DNA of 35,129 nt from Bacteroidota bacterium (lineage in GTDB: Bacteria; Bacteroidota; Bacteroidia; Chitinophagales; Chitinophagaceae), in NCBI GenBank assembly GCA_013286425.1, contig JABDFS010000033.1, forward strand, positions 1-35,129, given 5' to 3'. A program made the translations under genes and the position numbers. Position 1 is the first letter of the stretch. The number at the start of each line of letters is the position of its first letter. Positions 25,424-33,012 of this stretch are shown here, piece after piece. A model generated the notes under the pieces. The model saw only the letters and a program-made list of their open reading frames with translations, had not been told where the DNA came from and searched no databases.

Positions 25424-26438
25424 AGCGGCTGCCCTGTCGTCCATAAGGTCTTAATCTTGTCAATTGTGTCAAGTATCTTCTGCAATGTCTTTTTGGTTTT
25501 GAATTTTTCCAAGTTTTTTGTAATGAAAACCCTGATTTCACAACAAGGCTTGTTCCTGCCAATACGATTGTTTTAAAAAATTCGGTTTCTGTATATGCAG
25601 GCGACTTTAGTAACATGTCTGCTCCTAAAAGAAAATTTGTAGTGTCAAAACTTAAAGAAAAAATGTTCTCTGTAAAATCAGAAAGTACACTATTATATTT
25701 GTCTACAAAGTCAACTTCCGTTTGTCCATTTTCAATGTTTTTATAGAAACTGTCCAATTCTGAATGAAACGCTTTGAGTTGCTTTTTAAAATTTTTTAAG
25801 TTTCTAAGTTTGATAATTTCTTCAAACGGAATGCTTTTCAGTTTAGCCGGTAGTTTCAATTCTATGATTGATTTTGCATTAGTAAGCTCTTTAGTTGGGG
25901 TCGGGGCTTTTGATTTTAAAAAGTAAGAAAGCTTGTCAATGCTTGTTTTGTCCGTGATTGGCGACTTTCCTTTACTGTCAGCGATTGTATTAGCAAGTAC
26001 TACCATGTAAAGTGTACCTAACTGTTCTGAAATTAAAAGTCCGCCGTCTGCTTTTTTTGCGAATTTGTTTTCAAGGCAAAACCATTCCCAATCGTGGCTA
26101 AATTTCTCACCGTACAACTTATAAGTTTGTTGGTTCTTGTCTTGCCACTGTCTAACGGGATTAATTTGTTTAAAGAATAAGTCAAATCTTTCTGGTGTTT
26201 TTGCAATCCTCTCCGCTATGTCAATTGCGTCAAGTGAAGATGTATAGCCATCATGATATTCTGGTCTGTGGATTTGAATTAAATCTGTTTCGTTTATAAG
26301 CTGATGGTATAAATAAGAACGTTCACTGTCGCCTGTTGGTGGTATAATAGGGTTAAGCCTGTCAATATAAAGCAAAGCAAATTTTAGCCAATCATTATTG
26401 GTTGATTCAAAGTTTGGATAGTAAATTAAATCTTTCAT
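25422..26438 (-). CDS. Cassette C6: DUF6236-like protein, C-terminus possibly frameshifted
   Basis: A 338-aa protein whose start (LIYYPNFESTNNDWLKFALL then YIDRLNPIIPP) fits the DUF6236 family of unknown function. The stop codon TAA overlaps the AAC core of its own attC. The last ~30 residues (TWKNSKPKRHCRRYLTQLTR and on) are unusually basic. The -1 frame over the same bases reads NLEKFKTKKTLQKILDTIDK followed by IKTLWTTGQPLT, a normal helical sequence. One extra A in the run at about 25512-25517 would restore it, so the present C-terminus is probably the result of a 1-nt loss or a sequencing error. Cassette ends GTTAGCGGC/GCCGCTAAC match perfectly. Confidence 0.65.
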   Translation of the reverse strand: MKDLIYYPNFESTNNDWLKFALLYIDRLNPIIPPTGDSERSYLYHQLINETDLIQIHRPEYHDGYTSSLDAIDIAERIAKTPERFDLFFKQINPVRQWQDKNQQTYKLYGEKFSHDWEWFCLENKFAKKADGGLLISEQLGTLYMVVLANTIADSKGKSPITDKTSIDKLSYFLKSKAPTPTKELTNAKSIIELKLPAKLKSIPFEEIIKLRNLKNFKKQLKAFHSELDSFYKNIENGQTEVDFVDKYNSVLSDFTENIFSLSFDTTNFLLGADMLLKSPAYTETEFFKTIVLAGTSLVVKSGFSLQKTWKNSKPKRHCRRYLTQLTRLRPYGRQGSR

Positions 26439-26464
26439 GGTGACTGTCGTTTAGGGTTGCCGCT

Positions 26465-26654
26465 AACGGTAGAGCTTGGCGAAGAACTGGTATTTGAAAT
26501 TCGTCCAGCCCGAACCGCTGCTAAATTTATTATTAAAAGTTCATTGTTATTGATGTTGCCAAATTTATAACGTCAAGCTGATAACTGCTGCTGATAGCCG
26601 AACAAAAGTTGATGTTGCGTTGAGTCGCGCCAGTTTTTTGCCAAACCCATTGTT
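26465..26654 (-). repeat. attC-7 (family A)
   Basis: 190 bp. Ends CGCTAAC and GTTACCT. Stem AGCTTGGCGAAGAACTGG with CCAGTTTTTTGCCAAACC. Confidence 0.8.
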
Positions 26655-26672
26655 ACCTGCAGGCTTGTCAAC

Positions 26673-27146
26673 CTACATGGATATTAAATTTGACCAAATA
26701 ATGTTTTTATTTTTCTGTCCTTCTTTATCGTCGTAGTCAAAAGGATTTTGTCCTTTGTGTGCTGCAATTAGATTAAAACCAATTTTAAACTTAATTTCTT
26801 TTGTGTCCATTGTTTGACTAACTATTAGTCTTATGTGGACCATTGAGCTTTGTCCTGGTGCTATTGTCAAAATGGTTGGAATATTCTTTTCGCAAAGTGA
26901 AGGTTCAATGTTGAGCTTCCTACTATCAACAGAATAAAAGTCTTGCCACGAACAGGACATGCTGAAATATCTCAATGTATCTTTTGACTTGTTTGTCAAA
27001 GTAGTAGGAATAACCCAATAAGTTTGCTCGCCTTGCTTTTTTATGGTTCCTTTTTTAATTGTCAAAACATAATCTAAGTCTGGGGTTTTAAAAGCAGAAA
27101 GTCCAATAATGGTCACTAAAATTATAATGTTAAAGCGTCGTGTCAT
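26673..27146 (-). CDS. Cassette C7: small exported protein, unknown
   Basis: A 157-aa protein with a cleavable signal peptide (RRFNIIILVTIIGLSAFK). The mature part, TYWVIPTTLTNKSKDTLRYF then a later ILTIAPGQSSMVHIRLIV, resembles an immunoglobulin-like beta sandwich with one buried Cys pair possible (SMSCSWQDF and SLCEKN). The ATG at 27146 sits about 30 bp from the upstream attC. Cassette ends GTTACCTGCA/TGCAGGTAAC are perfectly complementary over 10 nt. No enzymatic motif is visible. Confidence 0.65.
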   Translation of the reverse strand: MTRRFNIIILVTIIGLSAFKTPDLDYVLTIKKGTIKKQGEQTYWVIPTTLTNKSKDTLRYFSMSCSWQDFYSVDSRKLNIEPSLCEKNIPTILTIAPGQSSMVHIRLIVSQTMDTKEIKFKIGFNLIAAHKGQNPFDYDDKEGQKNKNIIWSNLISM

Positions 27147-27174
27147 TTGGTTGTGTTGTGTCCAGCTTGCAGGT

Positions 27175-27365
27175 AACGTTTACGGCTTGGCGATGTGGCG
27201 GTGTTTGAAAATCGTCAGCCCGTAACTGATGCTAAATTTATAAATAAAAGTTCATCGTTTATTCTTTTGCCTGGCGATATTCGTCAAGCTGGAATTGAAG
27301 CTGAATAGCGAACAAAAAGTTACTAATATATCCGTCGCCCCGCCATGTTGCCAAACCGCTTGTTG
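27175..27365 (-). repeat. attC-8 (family A variant with compensatory stem changes)
   Basis: 191 bp. Ends AGGTAAC and GTTGTGC. Stem arms GGCTTGGCGATGTGGCGG and CCGCCATGTTGCCAAACC. The inner half differs from other family A sites on both arms yet stays paired. Confidence 0.8.
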
Positions 27366-27375
27366 TGCGTTCGCT

Positions 27376-28044
27376 TTATTCGTCGCCAAGTTCTTCGTCC
27401 AGGTCGTCTTGCTTTTTATCTCTAACTGCACACTTGGTTATATGGTCACTGTCCAATGTAAATAAGTGTCTGTCGTGTGGTTCTGAATAAACTTTATTCT
27501 TTGCTTTTGTTTGTTTCAAAATCCAGTCTACAAAGTCATGAAAATATGGTTGGTTTGCGGTTGATTTGTGGCCTTGTCCTTGTCGTACAATTGGTAATAA
27601 ATGTTCTGGCAAAGGCTCTGGCTTATCGCCGAAATAATAAAAATGGTCTGACAACAAAGCAAACTGTCCACCTAAATCTCTTTTGCGATTACCTTCATTA
27701 TGAACACTCTTTAAAATTTTAGCTGGGTCAACCGAAAAATCATAAATGCAATCACCAACTCTTTCTTTATAACTTTTGCCTCGCCAATTAGGAATTTTCT
27801 TTGGAAGTTGAGTTTTGCAATAAGTATCATAGTCTTGCATTGCCAAAGTTTGAGTTACTTCCATAGCATAAACAACTTTGTTTTCAAAGCCGAATTGTGT
27901 CGAGCCTGTTGCAACAATCCAATCTTTCTTTTTTGCATTTCTGCGAATTACAGGTTTGCAAATGTTTAGTGTACAAACTCCCCAAAATGGGTTTGGTGCA
28001 GCTCCATCGTCAAACGGAATACAGTATGAAAAAAGTCTTGGCAT
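27376..28044 (-). CDS. Cassette C8: Nmad2 (nucleotide modification associated domain 2) protein
   Basis: A 222-aa soluble protein matching Nmad2. The opening RLFSYCIPFDDGAAPNPFWG, then CTLNICKPVIRRNAKKKDW and IVATGS, the central VVYAMEVTQTLAMQDYDTYC and the later LLSDHFYYFGDKP follow the family block by block. Nmad domains were defined by comparative genomics as partners of enzymes that modify DNA bases in phage and bacterial conflict systems; the fold is proposed to recognise or process modified nucleotides. No partner enzyme is in this cassette, so it may act alone or with host functions. It starts at the ATG at 28044. Cassette ends GTTGTGCGT/ACGCACAAC match. This is the most confident functional family call in the array. 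Confidence 0.75.
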   Translation of the reverse strand: MPRLFSYCIPFDDGAAPNPFWGVCTLNICKPVIRRNAKKKDWIVATGSTQFGFENKVVYAMEVTQTLAMQDYDTYCKTQLPKKIPNWRGKSYKERVGDCIYDFSVDPAKILKSVHNEGNRKRDLGGQFALLSDHFYYFGDKPEPLPEHLLPIVRQGQGHKSTANQPYFHDFVDWILKQTKAKNKVYSEPHDRHLFTLDSDHITKCAVRDKKQDDLDEELGDE

Positions 28045-28091
28045 TTTAAAGATTATTGTCTGTCAACGGAAGGTTTGTAAAAGTGACGCAC

Positions 28092-28283
28092 AACGTTCAC
28101 GGCTTGGCGAAGAACTGGTATTTGAAATTCGTCCAGCCCGAACCGCTGCTAAATTTATAATTAAAAGTTCATTGTAATTGATGTCGCCAAATTTATAAAG
28201 TCAAGCCAATAACTACAGCACAATAGCCAAAACAAAAGTTGAGATTGCATTCGTCGCGCCAGTTTTTTGCCAAACCTTTTGTT
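28092..28283 (-). repeat. attC-9 (family A)
   Basis: 192 bp. Ends GCACAAC and GTTGGCG. Stem GGCTTGGCGAAGAACTGG with CCAGTTTTTTGCCAAACC. Confidence 0.8.
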
Positions 28284-28294
28284 GGCGGTAGTTT

Positions 28295-28906
28295 TTATTT
28301 GGGCTTTGTCTTTTTCTTATTATCATCTTCAAAAATAGAATTTCCATTTTGTAAAATTTCTTGTTCAAGATGGTAATAAGTTTGTCTTACGTTGTAATAA
28401 TGTTGCTTCCATTCTTGCCGAGGAATATACTGGGATGTGTCAGAAAGGGAATCTAAAAATTCTAATGGATTTAAAGGATTTAAACTATCATTTTCTAACG
28501 CTTGATTTAGTTTTATATAAATTACTTGAACATTGTTTTTTGCATATTCCTTTACTATTCCCATAGCAATTGCATGAAAGGAAGAGTATAAGGCAGTGTT
28601 CGAATTTTCATTGTATAAACTTGCTAAAAACCTTGCTCTTATCTCGCCCAAAAATAACCAGTACATCGAACTGTCTTTGTATCCTTTTGAATACAGCATC
28701 ATACCTGCCATCATTAAAATGTCCGGTTCGATAGTGAATATACTATCTGCAATATATTTATAAGCCATTTCTCTTTTTGTAGTGTCTTGTGAAGACAAAA
28801 AAAAGTAAGCTGTAAATTTATTAATTGTAGTCGTGTCAATCTGGGCACAACAATTTTGAACAAACGAAAAAGTAAAAAATATTGAAAGTATAATTAATTT
28901 TTTCAA
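28295..28906 (-). CDS. Cassette C9: secreted protein, unknown, TTG start
   Basis: A 203-aa exported protein. The start is set at the TTG at 28906, which gives a textbook leader (MKKLIILSIFFTFSFVQNCC then AQ). The longer frame to 29050 is translation of the family C attC and is rejected. The mature part is mainly helical (INKFTAYFFLSSQDTTKREM, MMLYSKGYKDSSMYWLFLGE), resembling helical-repeat proteins without a clear TPR consensus. The C-terminus is charged (DDNKKKTKPK). Cassette ends GTTGGCGGTA/TACCGCCAAC are perfectly complementary. Function is unknown. Confidence 0.6.
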   Translation of the reverse strand: MKKLIILSIFFTFSFVQNCCAQIDTTTINKFTAYFFLSSQDTTKREMAYKYIADSIFTIEPDILMMAGMMLYSKGYKDSSMYWLFLGEIRARFLASLYNENSNTALYSSFHAIAMGIVKEYAKNNVQVIYIKLNQALENDSLNPLNPLEFLDSLSDTSQYIPRQEWKQHYYNVRQTYYHLEQEILQNGNSIFEDDNKKKTKPK

Positions 28907-28943
28907 ACTATTAGAGTTGGATGTGTCACATAAAATTACCGCC

Positions 28944-29131
28944 AACGTTAAAGCGTTTGCGATGGGCTGGCGATAGCGATTGGTCAGCCTGCTACAAATG
29001 CTTAATTGAAAAACTAAAGTTGAAAATATGAAACATAAGCTAAATAGCAAAGGTCAAGCTGGAACAACTGCTGATGCCTGTAAATTGCTGAGAACTTAAT
29101 GTCGAGCCAGTCTATTGCAAACGCCGGTGTT
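28944..29131 (-). repeat. attC-10 (family C)
   Basis: 188 bp. Ends CGCCAAC and GTTAGGC. Stem GCGTTTGCGATGGGCTGGC against reverse-complement GCGTTTGCAATAGACTGGC. Confidence 0.8.
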
Positions 29132-29144
29132 AGGCGCATTGTTG

Positions 29145-29459
29145 TCACCCTTTTAAAACATTCGGGTTCTGCAAAGTCGTTTCATTGAACTTTTGTGTCC
29201 ATGATGCAAGATCAACATTTGTTTCTTCTTTTACATCATCAAAGTAAATCCAACAATTGCAGTCTGCAGATAACTGTCTTAATTCTTCAATGTCGTGCTG
29301 TAAAATTTTGTCGTGTCCATACTTGCGTTCTCCATTACTTATCGTGTCCCATAAAACATATTCTAAATTCCTCAACCAGCCCGATGAGTAACATCTTTCA
29401 GACAAGCCACTCATAAAATCTGCAAGTTTTCTCTGCTCAGATGTCAAGTCGTTAAGCAT
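29145..29459 (-). CDS. Cassette C10: small soluble protein, unknown
   Basis: A 104-aa helical protein (LTSEQRKLADFMSGLSERCY then SSGWLRNLEYVLWDTI) ending in CNCWIYFDDVKEETNVDLAS. There is no leader and no membrane segment. The pattern of an N-terminal SEQRKLADFM helix followed by ISNGERKYG resembles small proteins of unknown role that I associate with mobile DNA, but no family name can be given. The ATG at 29459 lies about 105 bp from the upstream attC. Cassette ends GTTAGGCGCA/TGCGCCTAAC match over 10 nt, and here the core fits the strict GTTRRRY/RYYYAAC consensus. Confidence 0.6.
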   Translation of the reverse strand: MLNDLTSEQRKLADFMSGLSERCYSSGWLRNLEYVLWDTISNGERKYGHDKILQHDIEELRQLSADCNCWIYFDDVKEETNVDLASWTQKFNETTLQNPNVLKG

Positions 29460-29564
29460 TCTTAAACCTTATATAATTAGTGCAATGAAGTAATTCTCTT
29501 TGAATAATAACGAAAGCCAATTTTGTCAACATTATAGGTTAATGCTGCTGAAAATATTGCGCCT

Positions 29565-29750
29565 AACGGCTCGGTATTTATGCAGGCAGGGCAATAGAGC
29601 CGTATCAGCCGATAACCGAAGCCGAGTAAAGATACAAAGATGAATATTACTAATGCTCAATAGCGTTCCGTCACGATGGGACTGATGCTGAATAGCTATA
29701 CTAAAGCCGAAATGCGTAATGTCAGACCTGCTTGCATAAATACTTTTGTT
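29565..29750 (-). repeat. attC-11 (family B variant with compensatory stem changes)
   Basis: 186 bp. Ends GCCTAAC and GTTAGCG. Stem GTATTTATGCAGGCAGG against reverse-complement GTATTTATGCAAGCAGG: the TTTGCGAT of other family B sites is TTTATGCA on both arms. Confidence 0.8.
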
Positions 29751-30102
29751 AGCGGCTGGCTTTTTTCTTTGTTTGGTCTGGCAGTTGCTCTTTATATTTT
29801 TCTACAAATTCTTTTGCGTCTTTCAAATTGTCTGGATATGGAACATAACCCTCTTTGCTTATTATAATTCCATTTTTCTTCTCAACGATTTTATAAATAT
29901 GCTGATAACGAAAACCATTGTCAACTAAATATTTTACTGTCTCCCAAAGTTTGGTGTCAGTCTTTTTAGGTGGCTTAAATAAATGAGATAGGAGTGTCAT
30001 AGGTTTACCGCATACCGAACAAGAATATTCTCTTTCCGAGCCAAAGTCAATTGCTCTATTTAATGATTTTCTACAGTCTATGCAAACAGCTTTGTATCCC
30101 AT
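29749..30102 (-). CDS. Cassette C11, second gene: zinc-ribbon protein
   Basis: A 117-aa protein with an N-terminal zinc ribbon (Cys7-x2-Cys10 in AVCIDCRKS and Cys28-x2-Cys31 in YSCSVCGKP), followed by MTLLSHLFKPPKKTD, VKYLVDNGFRYQHIY, and a C-terminal helix DAKEFVEKYKEQ. Small proteins of this form recur in Bacteroidota; their role is unknown. The TAA stop overlaps the AAC core of its attC. It begins 1 bp after the stop of the preceding gene, so the two are translationally coupled within one cassette. Confidence 0.7.
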   Translation of the reverse strand: MGYKAVCIDCRKSLNRAIDFGSEREYSCSVCGKPMTLLSHLFKPPKKTDTKLWETVKYLVDNGFRYQHIYKIVEKKNGIIISKEGYVPYPDNLKDAKEFVEKYKEQLPDQTKKKASR

Positions 30103-30103
30103 T

Positions 30104-30466
30104 TTAGTTTGTCTTTTTCAGATGCGGAGTAACGTTTCTCCAAATGTCAGCATAGTCGGCATAAAAAGAAGCAAGTGGAGTTGTATGTCCTTGCATTGAT
30201 ACATTTGCAACTTCTAAATTTAAAAACAGATTTTGAATAATTTCTATTTCCTCTTCTCTCAATTCAACTAAATATTTTGATGTTGCTTCGTCGTCTTTTT
30301 TGTTGTGTTTGATAGGTTTTGGCAATTCATTAGTCTGTAGAATTGATTGAATTTTTTCAGCTAATTCTAAATGTCCTACTTTAATCAATTCGTTATAAGT
30401 TGTAATTAAAGTCTGGTGGTATAAAATGTTCTCTTCTATCATTTCGTCAAACTGCAGGGTGGTCAA
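30104..30466 (-). CDS. Cassette C11, first gene: small helical protein
   Basis: A 120-aa, mainly helical acidic protein (DEMIEENILYHQTLITTYNE, then LVELREEEIEIIQNLFLNLE), with no leader or membrane segment and no family that I recognise. The start could be the TTG at 30466 or the ATG at 30442; the ATG is about 40 bp from the upstream attC. Directly followed after 1 bp by the zinc-ribbon gene, it makes this the only clear two-gene cassette in the array. Co-inheritance suggests a complex or an effector-partner pair, which is inferred from layout only. Confidence 0.6.
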   Translation of the reverse strand: MTTLQFDEMIEENILYHQTLITTYNELIKVGHLELAEKIQSILQTNELPKPIKHNKKDDEATSKYLVELREEEIEIIQNLFLNLEVANVSMQGHTTPLASFYADYADIWRNVTPHLKKTN

Positions 30467-30480
30467 ATAAACTTGCCGCT

Positions 30481-30671
30481 AACGTTAAAGCGTTTGCGAT
30501 GGGCTGGCAATAGCGAATTGTCAGCTTGGTACAAATGCTTAATTGAAAAACTGAAGTTGAAAATATAAAACATAAGCTAAATAGCAAAAGTCAAGCTGGA
30601 CCCGCAGCTGATGCTTGCAAAAATGGTTGATGATTTTACGTCGAGCCAGCCTATTTGCAAACGCACTTGTT
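30481..30671 (-). repeat. attC-12 (family C)
   Basis: 191 bp. Ends CGCTAAC and GTTACAT. Stem GCGTTTGCGATGGGCTGGC against GCGTTTGCAAATAGGCTGGC. Confidence 0.8.
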
Positions 30672-31299
30672 ACATGCCGTTTTTCTTCTTCGTCAACATG
30701 ATTGAATAATTTAAAGACCAATGTGGCGTTATGTCATTCTTGTTTTCAGAAGTGTCTGGCAAATAGTTAAGTTTAAAATTCTCAATGAAATTTTTGTGTG
30801 TCAATTCAAATGTCTGTTTGCCTTTAAAGTCTGGCGGAAGACAAGGAAAATATTTGTCGTGCAAATAGCTCATTATTTCCATGCCAGATGTGTCAACCAA
30901 ATCTCCGTCTATTGACCAGCCACCAACAAACTTGAAAATGTGCCCATTACTGTCTGCTGAAAAATAAAGTACGCCAACAATTGAACCTGTTGAAAGTTCT
31001 GCTGAATAAAAATCGTCTAATGAAAGATAATCTTTGATTGCTGGAAAATACTTTTCATATTTTCCATTAGGGTCGTACCTGAACGAAAATGAAGTGTCAA
31101 ATTGTTTTATGTCTTGCCCAACTACAAAAAGCGGTTTGCCTTTATAATGCAAACAAGAAGGTTCATAAATAGCTGTTGTATCAAAACCTTCTTCTAAAAA
31201 TGCTGAGTCAACCAAACTAAGTTTTATCTTGATAGCCTTGTTGTTTGTGTTTGTACAAGCAACAGTCAAAATGCAAATTACAGTTAGTAGCGTCTTCAT
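30670..31299 (-). CDS. Cassette C12: lipoprotein, unknown
   Basis: A 209-aa predicted lipoprotein (MKTLLTVICILTVAC, lipobox Cys15). The mature domain contains LVDSAFLEEGFDTTAIYEPS, KPLFVVGQDIKQFDTSFSF and FYSAELSTGSIVGVLYFSAD, a mixed alpha/beta pattern without a named family. The TAA stop lies in the core GTTACAT of its attC. The ATG at 31299 is only about 14 bp from the upstream attC, so any promoter would have to be inside the recombination site. Cassette ends GTTACATGCC/GGCATATAAC match with one mismatch. Confidence 0.65.
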   Translation of the reverse strand: MKTLLTVICILTVACTNTNNKAIKIKLSLVDSAFLEEGFDTTAIYEPSCLHYKGKPLFVVGQDIKQFDTSFSFRYDPNGKYEKYFPAIKDYLSLDDFYSAELSTGSIVGVLYFSADSNGHIFKFVGGWSIDGDLVDTSGMEIMSYLHDKYFPCLPPDFKGKQTFELTHKNFIENFKLNYLPDTSENKNDITPHWSLNYSIMLTKKKNGM

Positions 31300-31312
31300 T
31301 AAAATGGCATAT

Positions 31313-31503
31313 AACGTTCAGGGCTTGGCGAAGAACTGGTATTAGTATTCCCGTCACCCTGAACCGAAGTTAAATTTATATTCAAAAGTTCATTGTTATT
31401 GATGTCGCCAATTTATAACGTCGAGTTGATAACAACTGTTGAGTAGCCAAACAAAAGTTGATGCTGCGAATTGTCAGCCAGTTTTTTGCCAAACCGCCTT
31501 GTT
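31313..31503 (-). repeat. attC-13 (family A)
   Basis: 191 bp. Ends ATATAAC and GTTAGCC. Stem GGCTTGGCGAAGAACTGG with CCAGTTTTTTGCCAAACC. Confidence 0.8.
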
Positions 31504-31514
31504 AGCCGCATTTG

Positions 31515-31994
31515 TCAGTCCAACAAGTGACTGATGTCTTGGGCACAATAAATGTAAGAAAGCTGATTGTCTTCTTGGTCTCCACTCATGCTTGCTCCAG
31601 AGCACAGGCTTAATTTGAGGTCAATAAAGAGAGCCTCACCTTCGTCAATTATTTTTTGCATAGAAGAAACTTTGTCGAGTGTATCAACAGCATCCCAAAA
31701 TTGCATCTCAAAGTTTATAGTTTTGTCAAAAATATTCAGCTCGATACCACTACGGATTTCCAATTCTGAAAATTGATCATTGCTGTCATAGATCAAGAAT
31801 AGAAATACTGGTTGACCTTTCAATTGATTATAAATGTCTCGTCGTGAAACTGTGCCAGCAAACTCTTGGTCGCTGATTTCATATTCACTTTGAAGCGTTT
31901 CTCGAACTTTTTTACGCGTCGTTCCCCAGGGAATAAAAGTTTTCCCGTAAACAATTCCGTTGTCCGGCTTATATTCTAATGAAATAGTCATCAT
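31515..31994 (-). CDS. Cassette C13: soluble hypothetical protein
   Basis: A 159-aa acidic protein (MMTISLEYKPDNGIVYGKTF) starting at the ATG at 31994; the longer frame to 32057 is attC sequence. It contains IPWGTTRKKVRETLQSEYEI, LKGQPVFLFLIYDSNDQFSE and LEIRSGIELNIFDKTINFEM, an alternating beta/turn pattern reminiscent of small single-domain proteins with a WG-T-R-x2-V opening helix. There are no leader or membrane segments and no active-site motif. Cassette ends GTTAGCCGCA/TGCGGCTAAC are perfectly complementary over 10 nt. Confidence 0.6.
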   Translation of the reverse strand: MMTISLEYKPDNGIVYGKTFIPWGTTRKKVRETLQSEYEISDQEFAGTVSRRDIYNQLKGQPVFLFLIYDSNDQFSELEIRSGIELNIFDKTINFEMQFWDAVDTLDKVSSMQKIIDEGEALFIDLKLSLCSGASMSGDQEDNQLSYIYCAQDISHLLD

Positions 31995-32003
31995 ATTGCG
32001 GCT

Positions 32004-32194
32004 AACGTGAACGCATTTGTGAAGGCATGGCAATAGCGATTGGTCAGCTTGGTACAAATGCTTAATTGAAAAACTGATGTTGAAGATAATTACAAATGTT
32101 CAATAGCGAAATGTCGGCTTGAATAAAAGGTGATAAGAATTACTTCTGCACAAATGCTGCTGGTCAAGCCATGCCTTTTACAAATGCCACTGTT
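32004..32194 (-). repeat. attC-14 (family D, mosaic of C and B)
   Basis: 191 bp. Ends GGCTAAC and GTTGGTT. Stem GCATTTGTGAAGGCATGGC with reverse-complement GCATTTGTAAAAGGCATGGC. The first internal half matches family C and the second (32082-32108) is identical to family B at 21555-21581. Confidence 0.8.
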
Positions 32195-32678
32195 GGTTGC
32201 AGTTTTTGTCGTTTGCAATTACAACAGGTTCAATTTTATCACCACTTATCTTAATTAACCAACTTATCATTGGTGCAAATGTTGGACTGCCATATTGGAA
32301 AAACTTTTTGTAAATCTTTTCGTCATTTACATAGTTAAGTGTTTTTGCTTCGTCCCAATTTAAAGTAAATGTGTCTGAATTAAATCGAGTCCATTTCCCG
32401 GTAGTTAAGTCAAAGCCAACTTCGTAAACAGAATAGTAGATGTAAGTTGAGTCGTCGTTGAGTATTAAGTATGTTGAATTATACATTCCTTGATTTTCAA
32501 AAACCTTGAAAGCCTTTGCAATGTCATAAGTCTTTGTATTTGTCAAAGTAAAGGTTCTTGAATTGAATATTTCATGCTGATATTTTTCAACGTCGGATAA
32601 AAGACTGTCAATATTAGTTTGAGAATTTGAATAAGTACTTGTTAGGATGAGCGACAATAAAAAGATTACCCGCTTCAT
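32178..32678 (-). CDS. Cassette C14: secreted protein, unknown
   Basis: A 166-aa exported protein (MKRVIFLLSLILTSTYSNSQ leader). The start is the ATG at 32678, not the upstream ATG at 32735, because it gives a correct signal peptide. The mature part is beta-rich (TYLILNDDSTYIYYSVYEVG, TGKWTRFNSDTFTLNW), like small lipocalin-type folds. The stop lies 15 bp inside its attC, so the C-terminal NQQWHL is site-encoded and resembles the AQQVHL tail of C1. Cassette ends GTTGGTTGCA/TGCAACCAAC are perfectly complementary. Confidence 0.65.
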   Translation of the reverse strand: MKRVIFLLSLILTSTYSNSQTNIDSLLSDVEKYQHEIFNSRTFTLTNTKTYDIAKAFKVFENQGMYNSTYLILNDDSTYIYYSVYEVGFDLTTGKWTRFNSDTFTLNWDEAKTLNYVNDEKIYKKFFQYGSPTFAPMISWLIKISGDKIEPVVIANDKNCNQQWHL

Positions 32679-32814
32679 TAATAATTCATTTATAGTCCAA
32701 TTATTAGCTTGATTTAGAATAATTGATTTTTTCAAAACCTTGTTGTCAATGTGTTGTCTATAAACGTCGACTTGAAAAATTAATTGCTTTGATCATTATG
32801 TCAAAATTGCAACC

Positions 32815-33002
32815 AACGTTGAAGCATTTGTGAAGGCATGGCAATAATGATTTGTCAGCCGGTGCAAATGCTTAATTGAAAAACTGATATTCAAGATAAT
32901 TACAAATGTTGAATTACATAAGGTCGGCTTGAACAAAACATGATAAGAATTACTGCTGCAGATTGTTGCTGGTCAAGCCATGCTTTTACAAATGCCACTG
33001 TT
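32815..33002 (-). repeat. attC-15 (family D)
   Basis: 188 bp. Ends AACCAAC and GTTGTGC. Stem GCATTTGTGAAGGCATGGC with reverse-complement GCATTTGTAAAAGCATGGC, two wobble positions. Confidence 0.8.
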
Positions 33003-33012
33003 GTGCGCATTT

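Noticed and set aside
28907..29050. N-terminal extension of C9 (and of the C16 frame to 34634)
   Set aside because: The two unrelated genes share this leader-like peptide only because it is the translation of family C attC; true starts with proper leaders lie downstream.
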